The notes under the pieces were generated by a model. It had not been told where the DNA came from, made no database searches, and saw nothing but the letters and a program-made list of their open reading frames with translations. The position numbers were made by a program, and so were the translations under genes. 53,821 nt of DNA from a virus: the IMG/VR virus record IMGVR_UViG_3300030106_006616, positions 1 through 53,821 of that record. One strand, given 5' to 3'. Positions 17,301 to 26,211 of the stretch are shown in pieces; position 1 is the stretch's first letter; every line of letters begins with the position of its first letter.

Positions 17301-19035
17301 CATAGAGAAGTTAGAAAAATCTAAGCAAACTGCTGAGCAGACGTTTGATAGTATCACGCAGGAGCTCAGAGAAGCAATGGCGTCAGGTGATGTTCTTAAA
17401 GTGAGAGAACTACAAGAGAGGTTAGCTGCACCAGCAAGAGCGCTAGAGAAAGCCCAGAAAGGTGAAGCACTTAGTTTTGATGAAGCTGCTTTACTTAAGA
17501 GCAAGGAAGGTCAGGGAGTACTTGAGGGGCTTGGGCTCCAAACTCCTGAGCAGGTAGAAAAGTTAAATGATCAAGCGGGTAGAGCTATACTACAAAGCGA
17601 TACATTTGGTCTTGCGTTAGGAGGATTTGGGGATGAGCAACAAGAATTTATAAAGTCAAGAGATGGTCTTGGCAGAGCATTTGATGACAGTGACATAGAG
17701 GCCGAGAGAGAAAAAGCTCGACAGATAGCTGGAGAACAGAAGGCAGCTGTTGACTCAAATCTTGAAGCGGCTCAAAAGAAGGTCACTGACATGCAAGCAA
17801 GATATAATGATGAGCTAATTAATGCTAGCGTAGCATTGCAGTTTGCCGGGGATGAGCTGAGAAGATTCAGGGAACAGGCATTACAAGAAGTCACAGGTAC
17901 CGATTCTGATAGATTTGGAGAAGCTAATCAATTCCTTAAAAATCTTAAGGCCCAATTTGAGGGCAGAAAAAATGCTGAAGGCGAAGATCTGCTTAAAACT
18001 GATCTAGCCGGGAATATAACTAACTTAAATGATGCCAACAAAAAGGCTCTTGAAGATATACTTGGACCAGAATTACAAGCCAAGTTACAAGAGAGAATGA
18101 AAGAGCTGACTGACGCTGGCGTTGGAGGAGTCAGCACTGAGATGGCTCTTAAGTCATTGCAGAGAACCCAGAAGGGAGAGTCCGTATTAACTGATAAGCA
18201 AAAAGCTAATCTTAGAAATAAATCTAGAGTCCTTGGAGAAGAAGATAAGGCTAAGAAGCTTCTGGAAGATAAGGGAACGGGAGTAGTACTCGACAAGGGT
18301 GTGAAAGATATCGCTCCTAGCAGAACCAGAGAAGAAATTCTGCAGGAGATTAAGGCTCGACGGGAAACTACCGGAGCAGCTCTCAAATTGCAGAACCAGC
18401 AAGCACTCCAAGTCGACCGCACGTCTGTCCCACAGCCACTAGGAGGGCTTAGAGATCCTGATTCAGGTATGCCTGCAGGATTTGGTAGGCAAGGCACATT
18501 CCCCGGAGGAAACGTTCAGGCAACAGCAGAAGAAGTGAAGCAGGTCAGAAATGCGCTGGCGTCAGTTGAACTAGGAGGACTTAGAGATCCTGACTCAGGG
18601 ATGCCTGCAGGATTTGGTAGGCAAGGCACATTCCCCGGAAACATTGCTCAACCGCTTAGACTACCTAATCAACAGCGTGCGGAAGATCCTATTCGTAGGT
18701 TGCAAGAATTTGCTCCAACACAACGTGATATAGAAAACTTTGGTCAAGCACCTATTGATGCCGGAGCGATGCTTGGAAGAGAACTTCAAACTTCTGCAGA
18801 CGCGTTCGTTCCTGCTGCAGACAAATTGGCACAAGCTAGTGAGAACATAAGTAAATTACAGAATATTGAGTTAAGAAGCACATTTGGAAATCTACAAGTA
18901 GATCTTAATGCCTCAAATGCTAATAGTTTAATAGAGAAGGCAGTAAAAATAATGGCTGTTGAGGAAATGCAGGCGATGCTTCCTACTGTTAAAGAAGATC
19001 TCTTGCGTGCTGTTAAGAGTCAGATGTCAACATAG
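11362..19035 (+). CDS. Tail tape measure protein (TP901-type N-terminal region)
   Basis: This is the longest gene in the window (2557 aa). Residues about 90-390 match the TP901-family tape-measure pattern: GLKSSVLGLSQSLGVEANEL, then TMEQTAEGLIAALNQFQ, then an AVRSTTRETAETIATGLRTI helix. Two later copies of DTVPAMLTPGEYV (near residues 581 and 928) are the usual tape-measure element. Gly/Ala-rich hydrophobic segments at about 1200-1300 and 1390-1430 may cross the membrane during DNA injection. Residues 1500-2300 are long Lys/Glu/Gln-rich coiled coils. At about 0.15 nm per residue it predicts a tail near 380 nm. A 69-bp duplication lies near its end. It acts as scaffold and ruler inside the tail tube. 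Confidence 0.95.
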   Translation: MAFNINAQVVLSGPKNIKTVTNNIRQQLGNVSVNVNLNIPKNAQQQVSNLNNQLTNVTNTANKASAGATKFGNNLGNVGKQSKQAASAMQQLGQETALTFKRFAAAGIVTATFFRMTQAISEAVPKALELQREFIKLQQVTGKTQEQLGGLKSSVLGLSQSLGVEANELANISRIFAQTGQSLNQMEASMKAVARASLAPTFGTMEQTAEGLIAALNQFQISAGQSEAVLGSINRVSKKFAVESEDLIAAIRRAGGVFAIAAGQFAEPQEALNQFLGIFTAVRSTTRETAETIATGLRTIFSRIQRPQTIDFLQELGINLKDAQGNFVGLFESFRILSKELDTVIASGDALALAKITEELGGIRQVGKLIPAIREFRKAEQAFLEAQKGAVEGLGADVALGVIPLAKQFEQLQSRFQALIQTIADSSTFQVFAKTALGLANAFLSLAESLTPLLPTLTTLAGLKISQSIGGFASGFFGSFKKGGGISGAGAALGGGLTGQGSQANTAAVQNQTTVINNNITALTNNTTGLTNLTSAVNALQTSIATLNNTIRSMPLQLGGGLQRRRGFASGGLVPGTGNRDTVPAMLTPGEYVVRKSAVNHFGAGNLADINGYNRGGKVIADINSRFGVGTIRGGADRSLGSTKIKLSDIRSKNAKDAKAVEDAYLAAGGGKQPFADGLSAEEKALFDQAAAGNLELGTQSSVTDSLVKKIADGTKSAGIKLNVDGKNLTVSSTLLKGKGDNKNVFRGAAGKQRLQTIAGQLQQAQVGRVVPFGATVTASGGNVSPLNADARSIFTSGILNQVPQIVRDSVNKILPQDQALAADSPAQIAQLLSANEGAIGSFEGFLFESFIRDLTQDLINQGSQGPGRFDVPNPISDNINRLFNTPQFPLELKNDDNIANLASSYGKAISVLGFQTFAKGGAAKGSDTVPAMLTPGEYVINRGAAESFGYGNLNKINRYNQGGVVKRGRSFYGNGPSGGGGNQNLATVFNKFNKETDKAAESTANLAAGQSNVLQAMMTLSFGVQGVVASLHGFKDGVDAVDILNLATQVAVIGPALKELPAAFSSIKGMLGTTTQALSQTSAAVGPVGIAMQNAAQATAANSSAIAINTTTTTANTTSEAAETTANVANTASEVAETAANFASAKSEFMKGLKEGFGNILDTGKGLGKKIPGKGLGGGITKKFGGVVSKFSKAVPQLANLGGKLAAGGIAGAVVGAIAGPLVDGVTDAFAGAKEEIIPGVSGRRGMSGEAAGAIEGIGGALKGAATGAAAGAVFGPVGAAIGGIVGGLFSGAKALITGAAKQIEFNAILDLQKGVRSATEALDEFIKASETTPDNLKKLNKETTAVIKGFDRAAIASRKSVEADQAFSVSGNLGTMKDSFGTGGTVAVGTAGGAAAGAALGAVVGSVIPVIGTAVGAVVGAIGGAITGFVMALGAESAALEAGSKAFDRAASQITPEFLDKLAQGFSKLATDLANQAADIDGAEAFLNFKVPEGAINGFNQLLAAVDASAGALGPIASEYKEFINTLLNANLIGAVRDEAEILGDEGGKELKTAFVKLRGSGFDFASASTEDIIAKLKQYGITNKETVGAITTVIQKQKDQIAEQQATASAAAKASKLLREMRNSIDALAAGLDKFVNISSGAADKFSAFVSEFEQGFEAAFSSDAKLLTPERINPFENIDASTPEEIEKAFERITASAGGGAGGPNEAAFAGLQATIESTRDLPFALKGALESIGGESAVFETPEAVIAAVRDNLDGFSDLPEVVQKNIEKAIKSDFASRQGGGTGPIKLGNLLSEDGEVNKALNELAEKTVDAAAKFTDSLNTMEKAVIQAAQIQINLINKQKEAANKKLAIDERLADVTGANEGRNALDVANEQLANRINIQQGGNVAGVAAAGAFDVAGLSARRDALAQRGQNIRQQLGIGADVTAEEAASLSLEGQDELVKQLAEVTAAEKGTQQALETLADDTTRLAAIQSNIEKLEKSKQTAEQTFDSITQELREAMASGDVLKVRELQERLAAPARALEKAQKGEALSFDEAALLKSKEGQGVLEGLGLQTPEQVEKLNDQAGRAILQSDTFGLALGGFGDEQQEFIKSRDGLGRAFDDSDIEAEREKARQIAGEQKAAVDSNLEAAQKKVTDMQARYNDELINASVALQFAGDELRRFREQALQEVTGTDSDRFGEANQFLKNLKAQFEGRKNAEGEDLLKTDLAGNITNLNDANKKALEDILGPELQAKLQERMKELTDAGVGGVSTEMALKSLQRTQKGESVLTDKQKANLRNKSRVLGEEDKAKKLLEDKGTGVVLDKGVKDIAPSRTREEILQEIKARRETTGAALKLQNQQALQVDRTSVPQPLGGLRDPDSGMPAGFGRQGTFPGGNVQATAEEVKQVRNALASVELGGLRDPDSGMPAGFGRQGTFPGNIAQPLRLPNQQRAEDPIRRLQEFAPTQRDIENFGQAPIDAGAMLGRELQTSADAFVPAADKLAQASENISKLQNIELRSTFGNLQVDLNASNANSLIEKAVKIMAVEEMQAMLPTVKEDLLRAVKSQMST
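18439..18639 (+). repeat. 69-bp direct repeat in the tape measure gene
   Basis: The segments 18439-18507 and 18571-18639 match at 66 of 69 bases and lie 132 bases apart, in frame. All three differences are in third codon positions and are silent (GGG/GGA, GAT/GAC, GGT/GGG). Each copy encodes a peptide beginning LGGLRDPDSGMPAGF and continuing GRQGTFPG. The pattern shows a duplication whose protein sequence has been kept while the DNA drifted. Confidence 0.9.
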
Positions 19036-19052
19036 ATAAAGGATAACAAAAA

Positions 19053-20723
19053 ATGGCAATGACAGGCATACTAGTTAAATATGGAGATTTAGAGCTGAAG
19101 CCAGCTCCACTCATCAATTATTCACTAGAGACATTTAAAGATGGTGCTAAAAACAATGTTCTTGGTACATTGCATAGATATACTCTAGATGGAACCGTAT
19201 TAGCTACTGATATTGGCGGCTCTGGAACTCTGCAGCTATTTAACGAAAAAGATAGGCTTGTCAGTGGCTTCCAGATGGACTATCAAGAGTTTGAGATAAC
19301 ATTAAGTGGAACTCCGGGATGTAGTGGAACGGTAGTATGCGGAAAACCGTTGGTAGAGTCATTCAGTATAGACAGTGATAATAATTTTACTACTTTTCTA
19401 AAATACAATGCCGAGCTTATCTTTGCTCATACTTCCGTATCAGATGGAATAGACTTTCCTCTTGGTGTTCAAGGTCTTGAGAGTGCTAGCACCGAGTTTA
19501 CTCAAGAAGAGACAAATGCAGCTTATTCGTATGGTTCAGAGCGGTCTGCTCCTATTGTAACTATAACAAGAAATGCTTCAGCTAAGGGAATCAAAGCTCC
19601 TAGTAGTGGTGGTACTTGCGACCCTTATCAAAACAGTGCACTCGCTAATGCGTTAGGCTATGTGACCAGTGTCGGAGCTGTAGCAGCACCTCCTCCGATA
19701 GCCACTAAAGGCTTTTATAGTATAGATGCTGATAATAGTCTGTTCTATGTTACTAACAGAGTTGTAAATACTAACGCTTCAGAAGGAACAGCTTCCGCAA
19801 CAGATACTATCATTGCAATACCAACTGGAGGTCCGGGAGTTGAAAATGTTTCAGCATCAGGAAGGCCCGGAAATTTCGCAGTTTATGATAGTTTTAGTGT
19901 TGATGCCGCTTCAGAACTTGCAAATGGCTTAGGAACCATAACGGTTCAAGGAAACTTGCAGGGATGGACATCATACTCACAACAGGCTAGTGGTCAGGGA
20001 GGAGTAGATGCTAGTGGTATGCTTCAGATGAGCACAGGCTCAGACGTACCACAGCCTTATTATTCTGGAACGACAGCCTTTGATAACCTATCTGGTTACA
20101 TGGTTTCTGCTTCTAAGAATGAGTTATTCTATAATAGAGCTGTGACTCTTTATTCTGGAGGAGGTATTAGCACAGGAATTCATTTAAAAAGTATTTTACC
20201 CTTAAAAAGAGATCCAATTACCACCACTTTAAGCTATAATATAGCAGAGGGAACAGCTTCTTATAGCTTTACATATGATAATAGACCAGACAAGTTAGTT
20301 GCGGGAGCACTATCAGAGTCAGTAAATCTCAGCAAAGCAAGACAAATTCCAGTTCATGCAGCTGTAAGTGTACTCGGTAGATCCGCAGGGCCAATACTTC
20401 AGGACATCGGCACAAAAACTGCTTTTACACAAGACTTGAATATAGAGGCTACTTTTGTCCCAATGGCATCTGGAGCAGAAGGTGCAGTAGATGAATCGGG
20501 GTCTGTTGCAAGTGGAGGGCTATGGATGGCATTTACAAATGCTGGAGCTGGTAGTGCTGCAAGTGGTATGGTAGACACAGCATACGATGGTATTGCAGAT
20601 GCTTTTGAAAGAAGTATAACCGGCGTAGGATCATACTTTAAAACGCAAGATAGCGAGACTTATGATGTCACAGCTGGAAGATATACTAGGTCAATAAGTT
20701 ATATTTATGTTCCTTGTAGTTAG
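19053..20723 (+). CDS. Distal tail / tail tip structural protein
   Basis: AAAGGATAACAAAAAATG opens the gene 18 bases after the tape measure stop. The 556-residue protein is beta-rich. Residues 1-150 hold several short strands and two Cys (TPGCSGTVVCGKPLVESFSI). A tandem arrangement of similar beta segments follows up to the C-terminus (RYTRSISYIYVPCS). In long-tailed phages the gene after the tape measure usually encodes the distal tail protein (Dit), and its size and position fit. No enzyme motif is visible. The Dit assignment is positional. Confidence 0.6.
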   Translation: MAMTGILVKYGDLELKPAPLINYSLETFKDGAKNNVLGTLHRYTLDGTVLATDIGGSGTLQLFNEKDRLVSGFQMDYQEFEITLSGTPGCSGTVVCGKPLVESFSIDSDNNFTTFLKYNAELIFAHTSVSDGIDFPLGVQGLESASTEFTQEETNAAYSYGSERSAPIVTITRNASAKGIKAPSSGGTCDPYQNSALANALGYVTSVGAVAAPPPIATKGFYSIDADNSLFYVTNRVVNTNASEGTASATDTIIAIPTGGPGVENVSASGRPGNFAVYDSFSVDAASELANGLGTITVQGNLQGWTSYSQQASGQGGVDASGMLQMSTGSDVPQPYYSGTTAFDNLSGYMVSASKNELFYNRAVTLYSGGGISTGIHLKSILPLKRDPITTTLSYNIAEGTASYSFTYDNRPDKLVAGALSESVNLSKARQIPVHAAVSVLGRSAGPILQDIGTKTAFTQDLNIEATFVPMASGAEGAVDESGSVASGGLWMAFTNAGAGSAASGMVDTAYDGIADAFERSITGVGSYFKTQDSETYDVTAGRYTRSISYIYVPCS

Positions 20724-20745
20724 TTAAAAAAAGTAAAGGATTATA

Positions 20746-23700
20746 ATGTCATCTAAAGTATGCACAGATTTAGACGCTTCTGTAGTCGGCCCTTTCAAAC
20801 AAACTATGTTTCTGGGCTGCTCAGTAACTTCTTTTTCATCCAGTGCTGGTTGGAATGAACAAGAGACGAGCATAACTGTTGAGCTTGTACAAGATCCTTG
20901 TGCTGGTACCAAATACCGCTACCCATTGCCGGGACAAGAGTTTCTTTGGGAAGACGCAGATCCCGGTTTTCAGACTCCTGATATAGGAGGACCGGTATAT
21001 TTCAGGCTGGGTGATTTTGAGTTTGCCGGCGTTGTCCAATCTTGGACGGAGAATAAAAGCGAATCCGGAAATCCCACATACAGTGTAGTTATAAGCGACC
21101 CTCGGTTCATACTTCAAAACCTAACCATCATTACTTCTGACTATGCTGGATCAGTAGGAACCACTTACAATCTTATTAATGCTTATGGGAACCTTGAAGG
21201 GCTAGATACAAATTGCCCTCAAATTTTTATAAATGGAGCTCAGTTCGGTTCTCCAGCTGGAGGATTTGGTAGAGCTTCAGTAAATTCTGCGGGCATTCCT
21301 TGGAACAGATTGAAGGAATCTATTTCAAGCCTTCTTTCTGGTTATGCTAATACTAATTTCAGCCCATATGGTCATGCTGTCTTTAAAGGACATGATGCAG
21401 CTTCAGACCCAGACAGGTGGAAGTTTGGCCTTTTGCAATATGATGGATATACTGCATCAATTATAACTGATTTTGGAGGTAATGGATATACTGCAAACTA
21501 CTTTGTAGATATATCAGAGATACCTTTTGCGCCTACTTACTTTAGGCTTGCAGGCCCCTCTTTATCTTTGATGGATATTATAACTCAGGTTACAGATTTA
21601 GCTGGATGTGACTATTACATAGAGCTTATAGTCACCGCAGGTGGTCAAAAAATCATCAAGATAAGATGCGCCCAAAGAAAAGTCCAGCCAACGCTTGGTC
21701 AGATAGAGCAATTTGTCGATACTACTTCCGGTGTGACAACTAAAGATGTTGGTAGAGAGCTTAGAAATGAACCTACTGCTACATTCCTATATGGCGCAAA
21801 AGTCCAGACAATGTACCAACAGGAGAATGACCCTTCTTATGTAGCAAGATACTGGGGTAACGATTATTTTGGTTTTCCTATAGAGGCTTCTGGAACTTTT
21901 GGAAGTGGATACAAAGTAAGGATGGATTTTAGAGGTGTCCAAGGAGGACTAGTAAACCCTTTAAAAAATGCAGACGACAGCAATGTAGAGTTTCTAGACG
22001 TTTCTGAAGATGAGCTTAGATTTGCAATTGGAGGAGTTACACCTTATTTAAACTATGCTCTTTCTTTCAATGCTCCAGTAGGCAATGGTGGTAAAATTGA
22101 TTTAGATAGTCCAAAAGCAGGTACAGACCTAGCTAAGGCTTTAAAAAGATCATACCGCACTGTAGGAGGAGTCACATTACCAAGAGCTACAGAACCGGTA
22201 AAGGCTAATCCGGGACAACCAGCAGCCGAAGTGAAGATAGCTGACAATGTAGGAGAGGCCCATGATGATGTCATGATGGGTATGGGTAAGAACAAAAAAC
22301 ACAAAGATGCCGAAGCTGTTTTGGATTTTGTTAGAAACTTTGCAGATGAATACTACGGAAAACAATTCTTAGTACAGCTCCCTCTAGTCTGTAGTGGATA
22401 TGACGTAGACTCTGATACAATGCAATACTCTGATGTCCCTACTTCCGATGGAGCTTATCCGGCTTCAGGGGCAACAAACATATTAGGGCTTGCTCACCCT
22501 AGTACAGGAATGGATGTGTTTACAGATGAGTCAAACAAAATATCATGTTTTGTAAAATACATAAAGCCAACTGGATCAGGTGCAAGCCTTAGACTGACTG
22601 GTGGAGAGTACGTAGAATGGTCAGGAAGTAGTCTTTCCGGCGTTTTTCTAAAAGCAGACGTAGAATCAGACAAGATTTTTATAAAGAACAGTGTCCCGAC
22701 CGCGCTTGTTAAGATATCTAATCCTCCAACTACAGGGTCAGGCTCTCCTATTGAAACGCTAGACAAGGCATGTCCAGAGCCACAAAAGATACCCACCGGC
22801 ATTATGATTTCCGGTGATCCAGTAGGAGCTTTAAAGAGACACAATTACAAAGCAGCTGCATATAGATTTGTCCCAAGTGGGTTTGCTGTCCCTATGCTTA
22901 GTAATGTGGTTAGATATGGGCCTTGGAACATAGCTGGCCCTCCCGGACCAGTTAAATTTGAATCAGACGAGTCTCTTAATCCTTGGGAATACGGCGGCTA
23001 TGACACCATGGATCTGGCTGGGATCGAAAAAACACAGGACGGTGTCACCTTCATGCAGGAAGGAGAACGAGGCAGTCTTACAGTACCGGGATATCCCGAT
23101 AAGCCTTTAGGATCAGAGTTGAGGGCACCGGCTTCTCCGATGTCTGGGTATAGCTTAGGGCAAATCGCTGGAAGCTATGTAAACTACTCAGGAATTCCAA
23201 CTTCAGCTATGAGTGGAGTATACGGCCCTAATCTCACATCAATTAGTGCTAATATATCTGAAGGCGGAGTTACAACAACATATCAGTTTTCTACATTTAC
23301 TCCTTCATTCGGTAGAATGTCGAAAATGAACTCTGATAGAATAAAACAACTGAGCAAGCAAAGAGCAAAATTCTTCAAAGAACAGAGGAAAATGCAGCTC
23401 CTGAATTCTAAACTCAGGAAGGCTGAAAAAGTTGTAAAAAATGCTGAGGCCATAGCTAAGCAGGTAGAAAATGCGAATGCTAGCAAACCTCCTAACAATA
23501 TGAAAGTTGGTATGGTTGGTCGGATGACAGGAGGCAAGGCTTCCGGATTCGACATTACCGATGCTAGAAGTACAGATGCGGTTAGTCAAGGCTTAAACAC
23601 ACAGTCTGGCTATTATCAGCAGGTTGCATATGTTTCAGACGATGCATTCTACAGGCCTGTTTCAAAAAGCGGACAAGGAGGACTGCCGCAGTATTATCAG

Positions 23701-26184
23701 CATACTGCTAATGGAAATGGGCGTGTTTGCGATGAAAACGGCTCTAACATTGGCAGCACAGCTGCATTCGAAAGACCTTGGACCCCATTACCTAATCTTG
23801 GTGTTGGTCCTTACGAATGGAACCCTCCTATTGTAGCCAAGGACTACCTAGACCCATTCGCTTCATCTAACAGTCTTAAGCATCAATCTACTGGGTTAAC
23901 AATACAGCAAAAGAATAGAAACCACCATGACGTTAGTGTCTTTGGATTTGGATGTGCCCCTGAAACGGGCGAGCTTAACACTATGCTTTTCTCTGAGTAT
24001 CAAGATACTGTTGAGGAAGCTAGTGGACAGATAGTTTTTCCTGACGAGATGCGGATTATGGCTACAAAGGGTCCACTATTGTTGCATGGTTGGGGATATG
24101 ACACAGCTGGCAAGCCAATTCCTAATCAAGTAGATCAGGTTGATAATGCTGGACAAGGCATATTTGAAGGATCGGGTTTAAAAGATGAGTTCCTAGACCA
24201 ATGGTTAAGAAAACCTCAGACTTGGCCTGTAGGACCAGTTGACTTGAGATTTGATAGAGATCGTGGAGTATGGACTGTCCCTAGTAGGTTTGGAATATGG
24301 TACGTAAAGAATACCGGAGAAGCGATATCTGCCGGCTCTTCTGGAGTCGTTGCGATCTCAGGCAACGATGTGATTGGTGCTATGACGAGTGGAGACGGAG
24401 GATCTTTCCCCGCAGACAAGCAGAGCATAATGATGACCGTTAGAGATTGGCAATCTCCAATGGAGGCGAACGAAGAGGCATGGGCCTTTTGGGATGACTT
24501 CAACTGTAAATGGTATCGGATACCTGTCGGTAGTGGTTCTTCTGTGAGTTTATTCAATAGTGGAACATGTGAAAACACTCTAGTTAATGGTTGCTTACAA
24601 GAATCGGAGTGTGTTTCTGGAACCTTGAAAACTCTCATAGCGGGTAGTGGCCTACACCTCTCACACGCTGAAGTACCTAGTGGCTATAATGGATCATTTG
24701 ATCCTTGCAAAACTAGTAGCGCTCATATTCTTAACTTGAGAATGCCTATTAAGACTATAGGAGATGGAGGCACTGCCGAGGATTCAATCGGCAAGCTTCC
24801 TCATGAAGAATGCCACGTTGAGTGGGAGCAGCTACAGTTTGATAGTGGTTGGTTTACAGTTTGGACTGGAGAACCAGTTGATGGATGTGCAGTAGCTAGG
24901 ATATCTGGCAACTATACGAAGATAATGGATGTGCCTGTATGCGACGATGATGATCCAGTTATTGTAGCATGTAGCAGGCCGGCATATCTAGAACAAAATG
25001 GATGCATCCCTTTTGGAACCGGCCTCACACTCTCAAATTTGGGAGTCGTTAATGTTCAGAGGACTATTGCAAGCAAATCTGGATGCACCACTGACTACCA
25101 CCTTCCTGAAACATTTTACAAACATTTAGATGTAAGAACAGGTATCAAGGTAGAAAGCATATCGGCTGAAGCTGGATTTGGAAGTTGCGATTATCAACTA
25201 ATACATGATATAAGTATAGGTACTGACCCAACTGGTGAGAGGTGTGGTTCACCCCAAGTTCCCAACTCGACTCGTTATGAGCACATATATATAGGTACAG
25301 GTCTTAATGTAAGGCATGAGTTTGGTGATGCTAAGCAGTGTTCTGTGCATATTGATGCAGATAGAAGGATAAAAGATGAGGACAACTGCAATACTTCACT
25401 TGTCCCTGACTTCAAACACTTTAGAGACCTAGTCTTTGGCACAGGACTTATGGTTACTCAACAAAGTGAGAACTGCAAATATAAGATAGACTCTGACTGG
25501 GGAATGTCAAACTTAAACGTGTGCGATAAGGCTTCTCCTGCTTTTGGACACAGGTATGTGCATCACTTACAGGCTCGTACTGGGATTAGGTTAGAACAGG
25601 ATGACAAGTGCGAGTATTTTCTCGATGCAGATATAAGACTGAAAAACAGCACTGCTAGTGGATGCCATGGTAATCCTGCAGTAACGACTTATAAGCATTT
25701 CGCTAAATTGAATTTTGGTGAAAATCTATACGTTACCGAAACTTCTGAAAACTGTGAGTATGCAGTAAAAGGTTTAGATCAGAAGATATCAGCTATTGCT
25801 AATTGTGGCAGCACCGTAAGGAACGCCGCAAACTTTGATAATCTTATAATTAGGTCTGGGTTAAAGGTAGAACCACATGCTACTGATGATTGCTCTTGGT
25901 ATATAGACAAGCAGCTCCAGTATTGGGACAGAGATGGATATCAGGTTGGCCCTCAGACTGTCGTTAACGTTCAAGAGGGTTGTGGAATTAAATTTACTGA
26001 CGCAGAAGACTGTACGATAGTTATATCATTAGCTCATAATACAGGGCTTGATACCTATACGAAGGTTGAGGTGGCACATGATATATGCTGTACCGCCAGC
26101 GGGTTTAGCCTTGCTACAAAAGAACTTGTGTTCAGCAACTGTGGATTATTTTCAGGAGTCATATCAGGAACTCCTTGCCCTTAA
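20746..26184 (+). CDS. Large tail hub/tip protein with C-terminal Cys-module repeats
   Basis: AAAGGATTATAATG starts an 1812-residue protein. The N-terminal third (to about 650) has the alternating beta and mixed sequence expected of a tail hub (WNEQETSITVELVQD; LGDFEFAGVVQSWTENK). A charged coiled coil runs through about residues 858-912 (RIKQLSKQRAKFFKEQRKMQ). Residues about 1150-1420 are beta domains with many Trp. From about 1435 to 1765 there are six or seven imperfect modules of about 45 residues, each with conserved Cys pairs and a G-T-G-L core. It is likely the baseplate hub or receptor-contacting tip. Its Cys-rich end and the next gene suggest a disulfide- or metal-stabilised tip. Confidence 0.65.
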   Translation: MSSKVCTDLDASVVGPFKQTMFLGCSVTSFSSSAGWNEQETSITVELVQDPCAGTKYRYPLPGQEFLWEDADPGFQTPDIGGPVYFRLGDFEFAGVVQSWTENKSESGNPTYSVVISDPRFILQNLTIITSDYAGSVGTTYNLINAYGNLEGLDTNCPQIFINGAQFGSPAGGFGRASVNSAGIPWNRLKESISSLLSGYANTNFSPYGHAVFKGHDAASDPDRWKFGLLQYDGYTASIITDFGGNGYTANYFVDISEIPFAPTYFRLAGPSLSLMDIITQVTDLAGCDYYIELIVTAGGQKIIKIRCAQRKVQPTLGQIEQFVDTTSGVTTKDVGRELRNEPTATFLYGAKVQTMYQQENDPSYVARYWGNDYFGFPIEASGTFGSGYKVRMDFRGVQGGLVNPLKNADDSNVEFLDVSEDELRFAIGGVTPYLNYALSFNAPVGNGGKIDLDSPKAGTDLAKALKRSYRTVGGVTLPRATEPVKANPGQPAAEVKIADNVGEAHDDVMMGMGKNKKHKDAEAVLDFVRNFADEYYGKQFLVQLPLVCSGYDVDSDTMQYSDVPTSDGAYPASGATNILGLAHPSTGMDVFTDESNKISCFVKYIKPTGSGASLRLTGGEYVEWSGSSLSGVFLKADVESDKIFIKNSVPTALVKISNPPTTGSGSPIETLDKACPEPQKIPTGIMISGDPVGALKRHNYKAAAYRFVPSGFAVPMLSNVVRYGPWNIAGPPGPVKFESDESLNPWEYGGYDTMDLAGIEKTQDGVTFMQEGERGSLTVPGYPDKPLGSELRAPASPMSGYSLGQIAGSYVNYSGIPTSAMSGVYGPNLTSISANISEGGVTTTYQFSTFTPSFGRMSKMNSDRIKQLSKQRAKFFKEQRKMQLLNSKLRKAEKVVKNAEAIAKQVENANASKPPNNMKVGMVGRMTGGKASGFDITDARSTDAVSQGLNTQSGYYQQVAYVSDDAFYRPVSKSGQGGLPQYYQHTANGNGRVCDENGSNIGSTAAFERPWTPLPNLGVGPYEWNPPIVAKDYLDPFASSNSLKHQSTGLTIQQKNRNHHDVSVFGFGCAPETGELNTMLFSEYQDTVEEASGQIVFPDEMRIMATKGPLLLHGWGYDTAGKPIPNQVDQVDNAGQGIFEGSGLKDEFLDQWLRKPQTWPVGPVDLRFDRDRGVWTVPSRFGIWYVKNTGEAISAGSSGVVAISGNDVIGAMTSGDGGSFPADKQSIMMTVRDWQSPMEANEEAWAFWDDFNCKWYRIPVGSGSSVSLFNSGTCENTLVNGCLQESECVSGTLKTLIAGSGLHLSHAEVPSGYNGSFDPCKTSSAHILNLRMPIKTIGDGGTAEDSIGKLPHEECHVEWEQLQFDSGWFTVWTGEPVDGCAVARISGNYTKIMDVPVCDDDDPVIVACSRPAYLEQNGCIPFGTGLTLSNLGVVNVQRTIASKSGCTTDYHLPETFYKHLDVRTGIKVESISAEAGFGSCDYQLIHDISIGTDPTGERCGSPQVPNSTRYEHIYIGTGLNVRHEFGDAKQCSVHIDADRRIKDEDNCNTSLVPDFKHFRDLVFGTGLMVTQQSENCKYKIDSDWGMSNLNVCDKASPAFGHRYVHHLQARTGIRLEQDDKCEYFLDADIRLKNSTASGCHGNPAVTTYKHFAKLNFGENLYVTETSENCEYAVKGLDQKISAIANCGSTVRNAANFDNLIIRSGLKVEPHATDDCSWYIDKQLQYWDRDGYQVGPQTVVNVQEGCGIKFTDAEDCTIVISLAHNTGLDTYTKVEVAHDICCTASGFSLATKELVFSNCGLFSGVISGTPCP
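25050..26040 (+). repeat. Array of six to seven ~45-residue Cys modules in the tail tip protein
   Basis: The translated consensus is C-x(5-12)-[YF]-x-H-[FI]-x-x-L-x-x-G-T-G-L-x-V-x(6-9)-C-x-Y-x-I-D-x-D. Examples are FKHFRDLVFGTGLMVTQQ then SENCKYKIDSD; YVHHLQARTGIRLEQ then DDKCEYFLDAD; and YKHFAKLNFGENLYVTE then SENCEYAV. Copies are diverged at DNA level, so the array is old. Each unit has one Cys near its start and one near its end, suggesting one disulfide or a shared metal site per unit. Confidence 0.75.
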
Positions 26185-26211
26185 ATTAAATTTTGTGTAA
26201 AGGATAAAAAA

